15,319 bases of DNA from assembly GCA_026770585.1 (NCBI GenBank), contig MU646829.1:4832-20150 (forward strand). The letters are read 5' to 3'. A program made the translations under genes and the position numbers. This document shows, one piece after another, positions 6,990 to 14,504 of this stretch. The stretch's first letter is position 1, and each line of letters opens with the position of its first letter. Origin of the DNA: Baffinella frigidus. Its lineage: Eukaryota > Cryptophyceae > Cryptomonadales > Baffinellaceae. Below the pieces are notes generated by a model, which made no database searches, was not told the origin of the DNA, and saw only the letters and a program-made list of their open reading frames with translations.

Positions 6990-7129
6990 TGGTTAGGGTT
7001 TAGGGTTTAGGGTTTAGGGTTTAGGGCTTACGGTTGAGGGTTTAGGGCTTAGGGTTTGGGGTTTAGGGTTTAGGGTTTAGGGTTTAGGGTTTAGGGTTTA
7101 GGGTTTAGGGTTTAGGGTTTAGGGTTTAG
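6990..7129. repeat. Interstitial telomeric array (TTTAGGG)n
   Basis: Four uninterrupted TTTAGGG units at 6999-7026 are followed by a few variant units, then nearly ten perfect units from 7062 to 7129. This is the plant/alga-type telomere repeat. The array ends sharply at AACGATATTC. Its purity suggests recent origin, either by telomeric DNA insertion at a break or by an old chromosome end now internal. Confidence 0.92.
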
Positions 7130-7694
7130 AACGATATTCAATCATTCGCGAGAAAACCGACCGTAAGGCGGCGGTGGGAGTAAATATATGATGGCCCCAG
7201 CGCTCTTTTTCATAGGCAATGAAAAAAAAAATGGCGGCCCCGCCACGAAAAAAATCGGGCCTTTGGAGTGCCCTGAGAATGGAGCTGGCGAATTTTCGGG
7301 GCAGGAAAAAATGCCAAAAATTTCCGAGAAAAACGGTGTTTCCCGTGTGGTGCAGCTTTGCAAATTTTACCAACCCCCCACTGAACCCACCTACGAGCCT
7401 CGTACGAGGTGCTATCCTCTTGCCGGTTTTATCCTTCATGTGGCGAAAAAGGTACGTAATCATTTTTTTTAGCAGGAATCAGGTGTAGGGATTCGAATTT
7501 AGCGGAGGACGGTTTTCCGGGTCTCATAAATCAGGAATTTCTCGGGTCGTTGAGCACCAATTACTCGATTTGTTCAGCTTAGCGAGCCTGACAAGCTGGT
7601 GTTTTTTTCATAATTTTCCATTAAGAGGCGGCCTAATTAAAAAATGCCAAAGTCGACATTTTGACGAGGCCACCTGTGAGTGGCGCCGCCACAT
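7130..7694. other. Gene-free stretch right of the telomeric array
   Basis: Lower GC content than its surroundings, with many A and T runs. Open frames of 73-114 codons exist on both strands between 7119 and 7488, but they overlap each other and show no motif or compositional sign of coding. I see no splice-flanked exon. Confidence 0.45.
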
Positions 7695-7963
7695 AGAGCG
7701 GGTCTCTCGTGAACAAAATGAGTCAACTTGTGCATAAATGAGTCAACTTGTGCGCCACATAGAGCGGGAGACCCGTGGTGAACAAAATGAGTCAACTTGT
7801 GTTGTAAATTTCATTGCGAGAAAAAAAGAATTCTCATTTCAATGAAATTTACTACACAAGTTGACTCATTTTGTTCACCATTTATTTTGTTTTCGAGGTC
7901 CGAATCGTGTCAACTACCGGTACTATGATAATGAGAGACCCGCTCTAAGGGCTATCATAGTAG
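7695..7963. repeat. Nested inverted repeats with repeated ATGAGTCAACTTGTG
   Basis: The inner hairpin pairs 7777-7816 with 7840-7879 at 39 of 40 positions (arms begin GGTGAACAAAATGAGTC), and its 23-base loop has a further GAGAA/TTCTC pairing. The outer pair AGAGCGGGTCTCTC (7695-7708) and GAGAGACCCGCTCT (7933-7946) is a perfect 14 bp. Another small hairpin pairs TACTATGATA (7921) with TATCATAGTA (to 7962). AATGAGTCAACTTGTG occurs three times in direct orientation (about 7717, 7735 and 7787). It looks like nested or rearranged foldback elements; no gene. Confidence 0.88.
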
Positions 7964-8295
7964 AATAATACCTTTAGTTGGAGCCATTTATACGACCTTT
8001 GGCCTGTAGTAAAGATCTCAAGATTTCATCGCAGCTCGAATTTTTTTAGCAGATTCTGGAGCTGAAGGCCAAATCTCGAGGATCTGCGCTTTCAGATTTC
8101 AAAAAGGATGAAATTTAGGGGTGAAATTCAGCAGAATACCGGTAACCTCCATTTATGACTTACGAAATGAAACCGGCTGGAGGATAACATACCGTACTGT
8201 GAAGATAAAATGAGGTGTTGGGTCAAAAATATGACAACAGGTGTGTGTTGAGCTTCCGTCATGTGCCCCTCGGAGAGGGATATCTTTTAGATGGT
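7964..8295. other. No gene seen
   Basis: Mixed-composition sequence without a supported gene, repeat or RNA gene. Confidence 0.4.
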
Positions 8296-8342
8296 TTCCC
8301 GCCGACTTGGAGCGGTTCTATCCCGCTCCAAGTCGGCGGGAA
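8296..8342. repeat. Perfect 20-bp hairpin, 7-base loop
   Basis: TTCCCGCCGACTTGGAGCGG at 8296-8315 is exactly complementary to 8323-8342, with loop TTCTATC. No T run follows that would suggest a bacterial terminator, and the setting is eukaryotic. It may be a small foldback remnant. Confidence 0.92.
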
Positions 8343-9471
8343 TCATTTTCTTCTGTGATTGACTTTACAAGTGTTTTTATCTGTTTTTTTGCGCCGCAGG
8401 CTGCCCAATTTCGGGCGACATCTCGTACAAATGCCGTTAATTCCCGAGAAACAGAAAACCCGCAATTGAAAGTCAATTGTTTCCACCTGAGAAACGTTCG
8501 GCCGCGATAAAATCACTTGTAAGGTCGATCGCAGAAGAAACAGTGGGGGGGGCCTATGTAGTAAAACGTTAACGCTGGGGGGGTGGCCATCTACAAGAAC
8601 GATGGGGACACTGAACCACATCTTTTCGGTGTACCTTCGTGTCCTTTTGGAAACCTGCTGACACGAAATCCTCTCTGTTTCTGACTGCGAACAAAGTGCT
8701 GACATGAAACGTTGCGCTCGTTTTATTTTGCGCAGTGTTTCGAGCGCGACACAGGATTGTTCCCCAAGTTCCCCAACGGTAACAAACTCAAAGGCTGGAC
8801 ACCTCGAAAACACCACTCCACACCGGTACGTACACGCCCCTCCCGCCGTCCGCAGCGCCCCCGCGCTGAGCCCCATTCTCGCCCTTCCTTTGTTCTTGGC
8901 GTCCGTGCACCATGCATGCTTCGAGCGCCCGGCGCAGCGCAGCATCCACGCAGCGCACGCGCCTTTTCCCACCAGGACCAGACTGACTCACTGCTGCAAG
9001 GGTCACGGCCAGCGCCGGCTCTCCCGTGCGCGCCTCCCCCCCTGCGCCTTTGGTCTCGCCCTCAGGCATCTCATCGCGAGCGCGCCAAGCGCACAGAGCG
9101 TCTTCGCGCCCGAGCCCACCGGTGCCCATCCGACGGTGCGCATCGCGCGTGCGTGTGTGCGCGCGAAATCGGGCTTGGTTCGCGGCCAGTGTCTAGACCA
9201 TCTCCCTGGCCTGGCCCCGCGGCGCGTGACGCATGGAGGACCTCTCGATCAGAGGGGTCCTCGAAGCATGTTGGCAAGAGGCGGGCACCATTCTGTCTGG
9301 TGCAGTGTCCGCCCCTGCGCGAGGGTCGGTGTGGCGTTATGACCATTCGTCTGGTCAGAAGGCATTTTCAAGTCGAATGCGCGCATTCGCGGGTAGAGCG
9401 TGCGCGACCGCATCTTAAGCATCCGCAAACTCAGACCCGAAACACGAAACGCTAAACCCGAAACCCTCGAG
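8343..9471. other. Gene-free stretch, GC-rich from about 8820; possible upstream region of the zinc-ribbon gene
   Basis: Long overlapping frames occur on both strands (for example 8704-9342 and 8712-9455 on plus, 8343-8972 on minus). They are Arg/Pro/Ala/Ser-rich, overlap one another and show no motif, so I regard them as by-products of high GC. The GC- and CpG-rich part runs close to the start of the zinc-ribbon gene and may be its promoter (inference). A small hairpin, GAGGACC/GGTCCTC, lies near 9237-9263. Confidence 0.4.
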
Positions 9472-9552
9472 CAGCACCTTCTTGTTCTCCTCCTTCCTTC
9501 TTCTTCGCCTCCTTCTCGTCTTCGTCTTCTTCTTCTTCTTCTTCTTCGAAAG
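9472..9552 (+). promoter_or_regulatory. Pyrimidine-rich leader before the zinc-ribbon start
   Basis: About 80 bases of CTT/TCC repeats end at CGAAAG directly before the ATG at 9553. The position suggests a 5' untranslated leader or core promoter tract. The start context has A at -3 and G at +4, which is favourable for eukaryotic initiation. Confidence 0.5.
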
Positions 9553-12500
9553 ATGGTCTTCTGCCAAGGATGCGGGGCCCAGGTGTGCACCACATCCCCC
9601 CATTACTCACGATACAGGTCCTTAGCTATGGTGGGAGCATTTAAAACCAAAAGGGCCGACAGCCCGCCACGCGACAGCCGTGCTTGTTGTTGTTGTTGAC
9701 CTGCTCGCTCTCCTTACTGCTGAGAGGTCCTTTCAACTTAGGAAAGTTGACTTCCGCCAGCAGTTACACAATCCTGGCGGGTTGACTTATAAGGAGCTGG
9801 CTCGAGAAGCCAGCTCAGCAGAACAAGACATGAAGATCGACACGACATCTCCGATCTTCTGGAAGACCGACGCGCCTGCGGGCGCCTCCCTCCTCCGCTC
9901 ACACCTGAGCATTGAACTGTATAGAAACCGTGGATCCGGATAAGGATCCACGGGGTCGGTCCCGGACCATTCTGTGTCAGGTGTCTGCCTCCGCTTGCGT
10001 ACAGAGCGTTGCTGCCAGAGGAGGCACTCCCCTGCACAGCTTCCGCCACTCATAGAGCTCTATTAACTGCTCCCAGCACGCATCCACGATCCGCCGGTCT
10101 ACCACCCTCCTGGTGGTGCAGGGTTCAGGGGTTCAGGGTTGCCCTGTGAGGCTGTTCGGGGTTGGTTCAGGTTGAGGGTTTAGTTTGGGCTGATGGTTCA
10201 GGGTCCAGGAGAGGCCCCTTCCGGACAGGGCCAAGGCGAGACTGGGGTGCACGAAGTGCTCATGTTTTCCCGGTGCTTTGGTGCTGTGTGAGACCCCGCT
10301 TGGGAGGAGAGAGGCCGCAGAGACCAATGCCCGACGCAGTCACCTGTCCGACCGAGGCTCACTCTGTGCTGCGACTGTGCTTTGTGCGAATGCGTGCAAA
10401 CTTTCTTGCACATGCGTCTAGGGTTGAGGTTTGAGGGGTTACGGCTAAGCCCTAAGCCCCGTCCGGACTCGGCCATCCCGAGACCCTCTATTTCTGCCAT
10501 CCTCTTTTGTGAGCCTCGGTCGGTCAACCTCGGTGGTTGACTAATGAAGCTATTTTGGTTCCGCATGTGTGAGGGCCCAAAACCCCGCGACTTTCCACAC
10601 GCCCTCAACATCCCAAAGTCAACCCCTGCCCCCACAAGGCAACGCGTCAACTTTCCGCGCTGACGGTAACTTTTGGCAGAACGCCGACGGGGCGCAGTTC
10701 TGTTCGGGCTGCGGCAAGAACCCCTCCGGCGCCGCCGCCGCGCCCACGCCCACGCCCGCGGTAACCACCAGCAACCCGTAGCAGCTTATAACCGGGTCTG
10801 GTACTGTAGTAATTTTCAGCTAAACCGATGGGATCTCATCGGTCTCTCCCGTCAGCAATTCGAGGTCCCTAGGGTTTCCTACCGTAGAGTTATAAGAACG
10901 ATTTAAAAAAAATCAAATACCCGAAATCCTTGGGAGTTGCTGGTGGAACCCTCCCACGCCAGAGGAGATTGAACATCCAGTTTGACTTTTTGGGGGGGAA
11001 ATCCCCTGAATACTTAAGTCAACGACGCCAGATCTGGCGTGGATAAGGCGTCGGTTTCCCTCGAGGCCTCTGGCGTGGTAACCTACCCCTCGGCACATTG
11101 AGCCCTCTCTGGTCTCGTCCCACCTCTCCCCATGGCGTGAAGCGGTCGTGCGTGTCAACTTTATACACCTCGGGTAGGGCCTACCCTCTAAATCCTGGGC
11201 CCAGAGCACCCTGGGCTGCTCTGGGTGTCAACCCTAACCTAACCTCTAAACTCCTGCACCACTCACCCATGTGCCCTGAACCACTGAATCTTGGTGTCAG
11301 TAGGCTCAACCCTCCATAACAAATACTTGATATGGTGGGCCCTGAACCCTCCTGAACCCAGATTCCTGAACCCAGACTCCTGAACCAGGTGGCGCCCGCG
11401 GTCGACAACTCCATGGAGAAGATGATGATGATGCAGGTTACGAGCCTCCCTCCCCGCGCCACTGGTCTTCGTTGGGAATTGAAGCCGTTTGTTTTCGTTG
11501 GGAATTGGAGCCGTTTGGTGTCCCGTGTTTGGTGCTCCGAGAGGCACCAATCGGTCCCAATTCCCACAACTTCCGCGACTTGTGCGCACACCACCAAGCT
11601 CTGCCTGAGTTTTATTCTTGCTCGTCCTACAGGTTTTCGATTCGCCGTTTGGTACTGGATTTCTGCCCTTGAATACTTTGAAGGACGAGCCAGAACAAAA
11701 GTCAGGCAGAGCTTGACCACAGTCGCCCCCCTCCCTGTCCCGCTTCCATTACCTGTTTCCCACCAACCCTCACAGATTGGGCAAACCATCGGGGTCTTGG
11801 AGCCATTCGGGCACTTCCTGCCCGATAATCGCCCACTGCCCACTATGTGGCTAGCCCACTGTGTGGACTCTAAAACTTAAACCCTAACCCCCAAACAGAT
11901 GATGTCGAACCAGCAGGCCCAGAACAACGCCATGATTGCCGGCGCCAACAACGTCTGCACCCCGTACCCCTTGGTTCCCACATCGAGGATAGAGCTTACG
12001 CCATTTCCTTTGGAAGTCGGTTCGAATGCGAATCGTCTGCCGAGAAAAGTGGCTCAAGCTCCATCGTCGGTTTGATCCACTTCGATAGTATACCCGGTCT
12101 TACCGCTTCACTTTGGAAAAACACTACCATGGTCGCCGGCGCCGAAGCAAACCCGAAACCCGAGACCCTCCACCCTACCGAAACCCTGAAACCCCACACC
12201 CTATACCCGACCCCACCCCTTCATCGGCACCAAATCCTCCTGAACCATAAACCCTAAATCCTCCTGCATCATACACCCTGTACCCGACACCACACCTACT
12301 TTGGAAGAACACCGCCGACGCCAACGTATGCACCCTGAAACCCTCCACCCTGAACCCCCAAACCCCACACCCTCACAGTCCAGTTCGTTAAGAACCAAGA
12401 CCCTTAACCCGAAACCCGAAGCACACGTAGTCGCGAACGTTCCAGAATGCTATCCGTGGTTCATGGGGGCAAAAGCACCGCGTGTCCACCTCGTGACCAC

Positions 12501-12992
12501 CTCTTTCCTCTGAAATCCTCTGAACCGACCCCCCCCCCCGCGCCACAGACACCGGCAGCGCCCACGATCATCAACAACAACAACAACAACAACAACGGCG
12601 GCGGCGGCGGCGGGTCCACCACGGTGAGACCCGACCCTCAACCCCTGCACCACAGGGGTACCCCCTAAACCCCAAACCTCAATAACCCCTACACCCCAAA
12701 CCTCAACCCCTACACCCTCAACCCCACACATCGATCCCTGAACCCTACACCCTACACCAGGTGGTCACGTCAGGCCAGAAGTACGTCGGGCCGATCACGT
12801 GCTGCTGCCTGCTCCTCACGGGCTGCATCTTCCCGTGCATCCTCTGCTGTAAACCCCACACCCTTACACCGTTGTACGTTCTTGATATTTGTCACTCTCT
12901 CTCTCTCTCGCGTCAGCCCCCAAACCCTAAACCGCCACACCCTGCCAGGCCCGCTCGACACGCGCTCCGCCACCGTGGTGGTCGCTCGCTAG
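9553..12992 (+). CDS. Spliced gene: zinc-ribbon protein with Cys-rich hydrophobic C-terminus (139 aa, 7 exons)
   Basis: Exons: 9553-9582, 10680-10760, 11389-11436, 11899-11952, 12549-12623, 12761-12848, 12949-12992 (stop TAG). All six introns are GT-AG; five are phase 0 and the last is phase 1. The lengths sum to 420 bases, exactly 140 codons. The protein opens MVFCQGCGAQ; with exon 2 it forms a two-knuckle zinc ribbon, C4-x2-C7-x10-C18-x2-C21, the CxxCG...FCxxCG pattern of short zinc ribbons. An Ala/Pro/Thr linker, a Met/Gln/Asn-rich part (residues about 46-71), eight Asn and six Gly (80-93) follow. Residues 106-126 (GPITCCCLLLTGCIFPCILCC) form a Cys-rich hydrophobic segment, then PLDTRSATVVVAR. 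By inference it may be membrane-attached through that segment, perhaps with lipidated cysteines. I cannot name the family or role. Exon 4's donor is the least certain (11952 or 11973, both in frame). Confidence 0.75.
9583..10679 (+). other. Intron 1 of the zinc-ribbon gene (1,097 bp)
   Basis: Donor GTGTGC follows CAG; acceptor TTTTGGCAG. It separates the two zinc knuckles. Inside are hairpins near 9795-9815 (GAGCTGGCT/AGCCAGCTC) and 9928-9953 (CCGTGGATCC/GGATCCACGG, 6-base loop), and G-strand telomere-like variants (GGGTTCAGGG, GAGGGTTTAG) around 10125-10185. No further exon is needed to complete the ribbon. Confidence 0.65.
10765..10946. mobile_element. MITE-3 copy 2, at the intron 2 donor
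   Basis: 182-bp copy matching 5875-6072: same left end (CCACCAGCA...CCCGTAGCAGCTT), same GTAC/TACTGTAGT region and core GGTCCCTAGGG, and right end GTTGCTGGTGG. The right terminal repeat has lost its inner half. The copy starts four bases after the exon 2/intron 2 boundary. Confidence 0.75.
10954..11078. mobile_element. Small foldback element inside intron 2
   Basis: Ends CCACGCCAGAGG (10954-10965) and CCTCTGGCGTGG (11067-11078) are perfect 12-bp inverted repeats. Between them lies the palindrome CGCCAGATCTGGCG near 11028-11041. Probably another non-autonomous element; AACC borders both sides loosely. Confidence 0.6.
11437..11898 (+). other. Intron 3 of the zinc-ribbon gene (462 bp)
   Basis: Donor GTTACG, acceptor CAAACAG after CCCTAACCCCCAAA. 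It contains a 26-bp tandem duplication (CGTTGGGAATTG units at 11470 and 11496) and a 34-bp inverted repeat at 11595-11715. Confidence 0.65.
11595..11715. repeat. 34-bp inverted repeat in intron 3
   Basis: Arms 11595-11628 and 11682-11715 are complementary at 31 of 34 positions (outer end CAAGCTCTGCCTGA, inner end CTCGTCCT), with 53 bases between. It is either a foldback element or a hairpin in the pre-mRNA. Confidence 0.88.
11953..12548 (+). other. Intron 4 of the zinc-ribbon gene (596 bp)
   Basis: Donor GTCTGC (weak; GTTCCC at 11974 is an alternative), acceptor GCGCCACAG after a C run. The interior is rich in C-strand telomere-like variants (CCCGAAACCC, CCCTGAAACCC) and holds two echoes of the exon 4 end, at about 12108-12143 and 12297-12330. 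Confidence 0.6.
12573..12614 (+). repeat. (AAC)8 (GGC)6 coding microsatellite
   Basis: Eight AAC codons followed by five GGC and one GGG lie inside exon 5 and encode eight Asn and six Gly. The tract length is likely to vary between strains. Confidence 0.85.
12624..12760 (+). repeat. Intron 5, made of telomere-like C-strand repeats
   Basis: 137 bp, donor GTGAGA, acceptor CTACACCAG. Almost the whole interior is built of CCCTAAACCCCAAACCTCAA-like units, that is, degenerate CCCTAAA repeats. Confidence 0.75.
12849..12948 (+). other. Intron 6 of the zinc-ribbon gene (100 bp)
   Basis: Donor GTAAAC, acceptor CCTGCCAG. It has a CT run at 12895-12909 and CCCTAAACC near its end. Only this acceptor choice gives the Cys-Pro-Leu-Asp ending with an in-frame stop; the earlier CGTCAG at 12911-12916 does not give an equally convincing end. 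Confidence 0.6.
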
Positions 12993-13027
12993 AGACCTCC
13001 TTCAATGGTTCGCTGCGAACCCTGTAA

Positions 13028-13135
13028 GTGGGCCACTTCAGTGAGAGTGGACCACTTAACTGCGACCACGAGTGGACCACTTGAGTGAGAGTGGGCCACT
13101 TAAGTGCGACCGTGAGTGGACCTCTTACGACCACT
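13028..13135. repeat. 44-bp tandem repeat after the zinc-ribbon gene
   Basis: Units begin at 13028, 13072 and 13116 (the last one partial), with GTGGGCCACTT or GTGGACCACTT and GTGAGAGTGG blocks. It starts 36 bases after the stop codon and so may lie in the 3' untranslated region. The CCACTT blocks resemble the inner ends of MITE-2. Confidence 0.8.
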
Positions 13136-13266
13136 TCGAGGTTCACTTAAGTGGTCCACTCGCAAATGCGTGGTGTGTGGAGAGAGAGGGGGAAAGTGGG
13201 ATGGGTCAAACTGGTCAAATCAGAAACTTGAAGCCGTTTGTTTGACCAGTCAAACAAATGGCTCCC

Positions 13267-13320
13267 AAGGCCTACTGTAGGGTCCTAGGAGGGGGCGCTT
13301 TCTTGTAAGCGAGGTACCCA
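13267..13320. mobile_element. MITE-1 fragment (right half)
   Basis: GGCCTACTGTAGGGTCCTAGG and then TAAGCGAGGTACCCATG match the MITE-1 core and right end; the left half is absent. TA follows at 13323-13324. It is preceded by an inverted GGTCAAA/TTTGACC pair at about 13206-13256. Confidence 0.65.
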
Positions 13321-13410
13321 TGTACACGGTGGCCATGTACTTGGTGGGTGTGTCGGCATCAATAAATAGATCCGCGTGCATTACGGATCGAACCCAGAAG
13401 AAAGTGTCAA

Positions 13411-13495
13411 CCCCTAGGACCCTACAGTAGGACCATGCATAGGGTCCTAGGGTGGTCCTGGGGGGTGGGCGTTTCTCATGAGCGAGGTACCCCTG
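13411..13495. mobile_element. MITE-1 fragment lacking its left terminal repeat
   Basis: CCCCTAGGACCCTACAGTAGG at 13411 leads to the right end CATGAGCGAGGTACCCCTG, followed by TA at 13496-13497. The left terminal repeat is missing. Confidence 0.7.
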
Positions 13496-13497
13496 TA

Positions 13498-13890
13498 CGT
13501 ATCGAACCCAACATGGCCACCATGCATTCCCTGCCTCTGCACTGGAGAGCGAAACGCGATCCGAGAGCAAAAATGCTTTCTCTGCAGTCCTTTCTACGGA
13601 AGGGCGTGTCGTTGGCATATGTTGGGAGAAATTAAAACCTAAAGGACCTAAAGGATCCGTGACGGTCTGGCACGACCTAGTCCCTGACCTGAAAATATTT
13701 AATTTCGAGAACTGTCCAACTAAAATATTTATGGTACAAACCCACCTATTCTAAAGCCCTACAAGTACGAAATGGCTCAAACGCCAAGCCAAATCAGCAA
13801 TTGAATCTATTAAGGAAGGCGAAGAGATCAGGACCTAACCGCAATACAGTCTCTCCGACCCAGGACATTGCGTCGGTATCCCGTGCTGAT
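13498..13890. other. No gene seen
   Basis: No supported gene. A and T become more frequent from about 13630. An open frame at 13435-13635 begins inside the MITE-1 fragment and has no protein-like motif. Confidence 0.4.
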
Positions 13891-13987
13891 TCGGTCAAAA
13901 TTGACCGCCAAGAGGTCCTAGGCAGGTCCTGAGGCCTCACAGGGCCCTACGGTAGGGCGTATGAGTCTACTCGCCACTTAAGGGATA
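13891..13987. mobile_element. MITE-2 copy, reverse orientation relative to the 3839 copy
   Basis: It runs from TCGGTCAAAATTGACCGCC through CCTAGGCAGGTCCT and CCCTACGGTAGGGCGTAT to ACTCGCCACTTAAGGGATA. The right end is intact; the opposite terminal repeat is weak or lost. Confidence 0.7.
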
Positions 13988-14414
13988 TGTTTCGTCTGTT
14001 ATAAGTGCCATCAGTTCAAAAAGCCGAGTGTGTATGTGAACCTAGGCGCAAAGAGTATCTTTCTGGGGATACCACCCCTTTAGGTCCTTGAGGTTCTTCG
14101 AGCTCCTAACATAGGCGGAGACCGGAACAGTAGGCCCATGGCTAGGGCCCTCTGGTGGCCCTAGGGGGGGGGGGGGATTTCTTATGAGCGAGATCCCATG
14201 TACAGCTGTACGGGTGTGTCCCAGACATAGAGAAAGCGTGTTGATGACGGACCGAAACGAACATTGTCACCATGTATTCCCCTCCTCCGTGAAGGCCTTA
14301 TAAACCATAAACTATAAACCATAAAACCATAAAACCTAGACCCGAAACCCCGGCCCCTGCCTCCAACCTTCCACCTGCCTGCCACGCGCCGAACATCTGG
14401 GGACACGGGGCGTG
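13988..14414. other. Gene-free stretch with a MITE-1 fragment
   Basis: The segment 14128-14202 (core CAGTAGGCCCATGGC, right end TTATGAGCGAGATCCC) is a diverged MITE-1 fragment without its left end. Positions 14300-14350 have AACCATAAA and CCCGAAACCC repeats. No gene was recognised. Confidence 0.5.
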
Positions 14415-14445
14415 TTCCCATACGCGTATGGGAAGGTCCTAGTCG

Positions 14446-14490
<45 letters not shown>

Positions 14491-14504
14491 CGCGACTAGG
14501 ACCT
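14415..14504. repeat. Palindrome and CT microsatellite enclosed in a perfect inverted repeat
   Basis: A 20-bp perfect palindrome (TTCCCATACGCGTATGGGAA, 14415-14434) is followed by AGGTCCTAGTCGCGCC (14434-14449). Then comes (TC)n with about 39 bases, then the exact complement GGCGCGACTAGGACCT (14489-14504). The microsatellite fills the loop of a 16-bp perfect hairpin. Confidence 0.92.

Larger units (their letters stand above)
10761..11388 (+). other. Intron 2 of the zinc-ribbon gene (628 bp)
   Basis: Donor GTAACC, acceptor GAACCAG. It begins with a MITE-3 copy, continues into a second foldback element, and ends in C-strand telomere-like DNA (CCCTAACCTAACC, then repeated CCTGAACCC units at 11335-11385). 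Confidence 0.65.

Noticed and set aside
7119-7488. Four overlapping frames of 73-114 codons
   Set aside because: They overlap on both strands in A/T-run-rich DNA and have no motif or splice support.
7777-7879. CRISPR-like repeat or tRNA gene
   Set aside because: There is no regular repeat-spacer array and no cloverleaf; the structure is a simple inverted repeat.
8296-8342. Rho-independent terminator
   Set aside because: The hairpin is strong, but no T run follows and the window is eukaryotic.
8343-9593. Long GC-rich frames (up to 247 codons) on both strands
   Set aside because: High GC removes stop codons; the peptides are Arg/Pro/Ala-rich, mutually overlapping and without domains.
9583-9699. 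Read-through of exon 1 as a 5' part of an unspliced protein
   Set aside because: It ends after about 40 unremarkable codons, whereas splicing to 10680 restores exact zinc-ribbon spacing.
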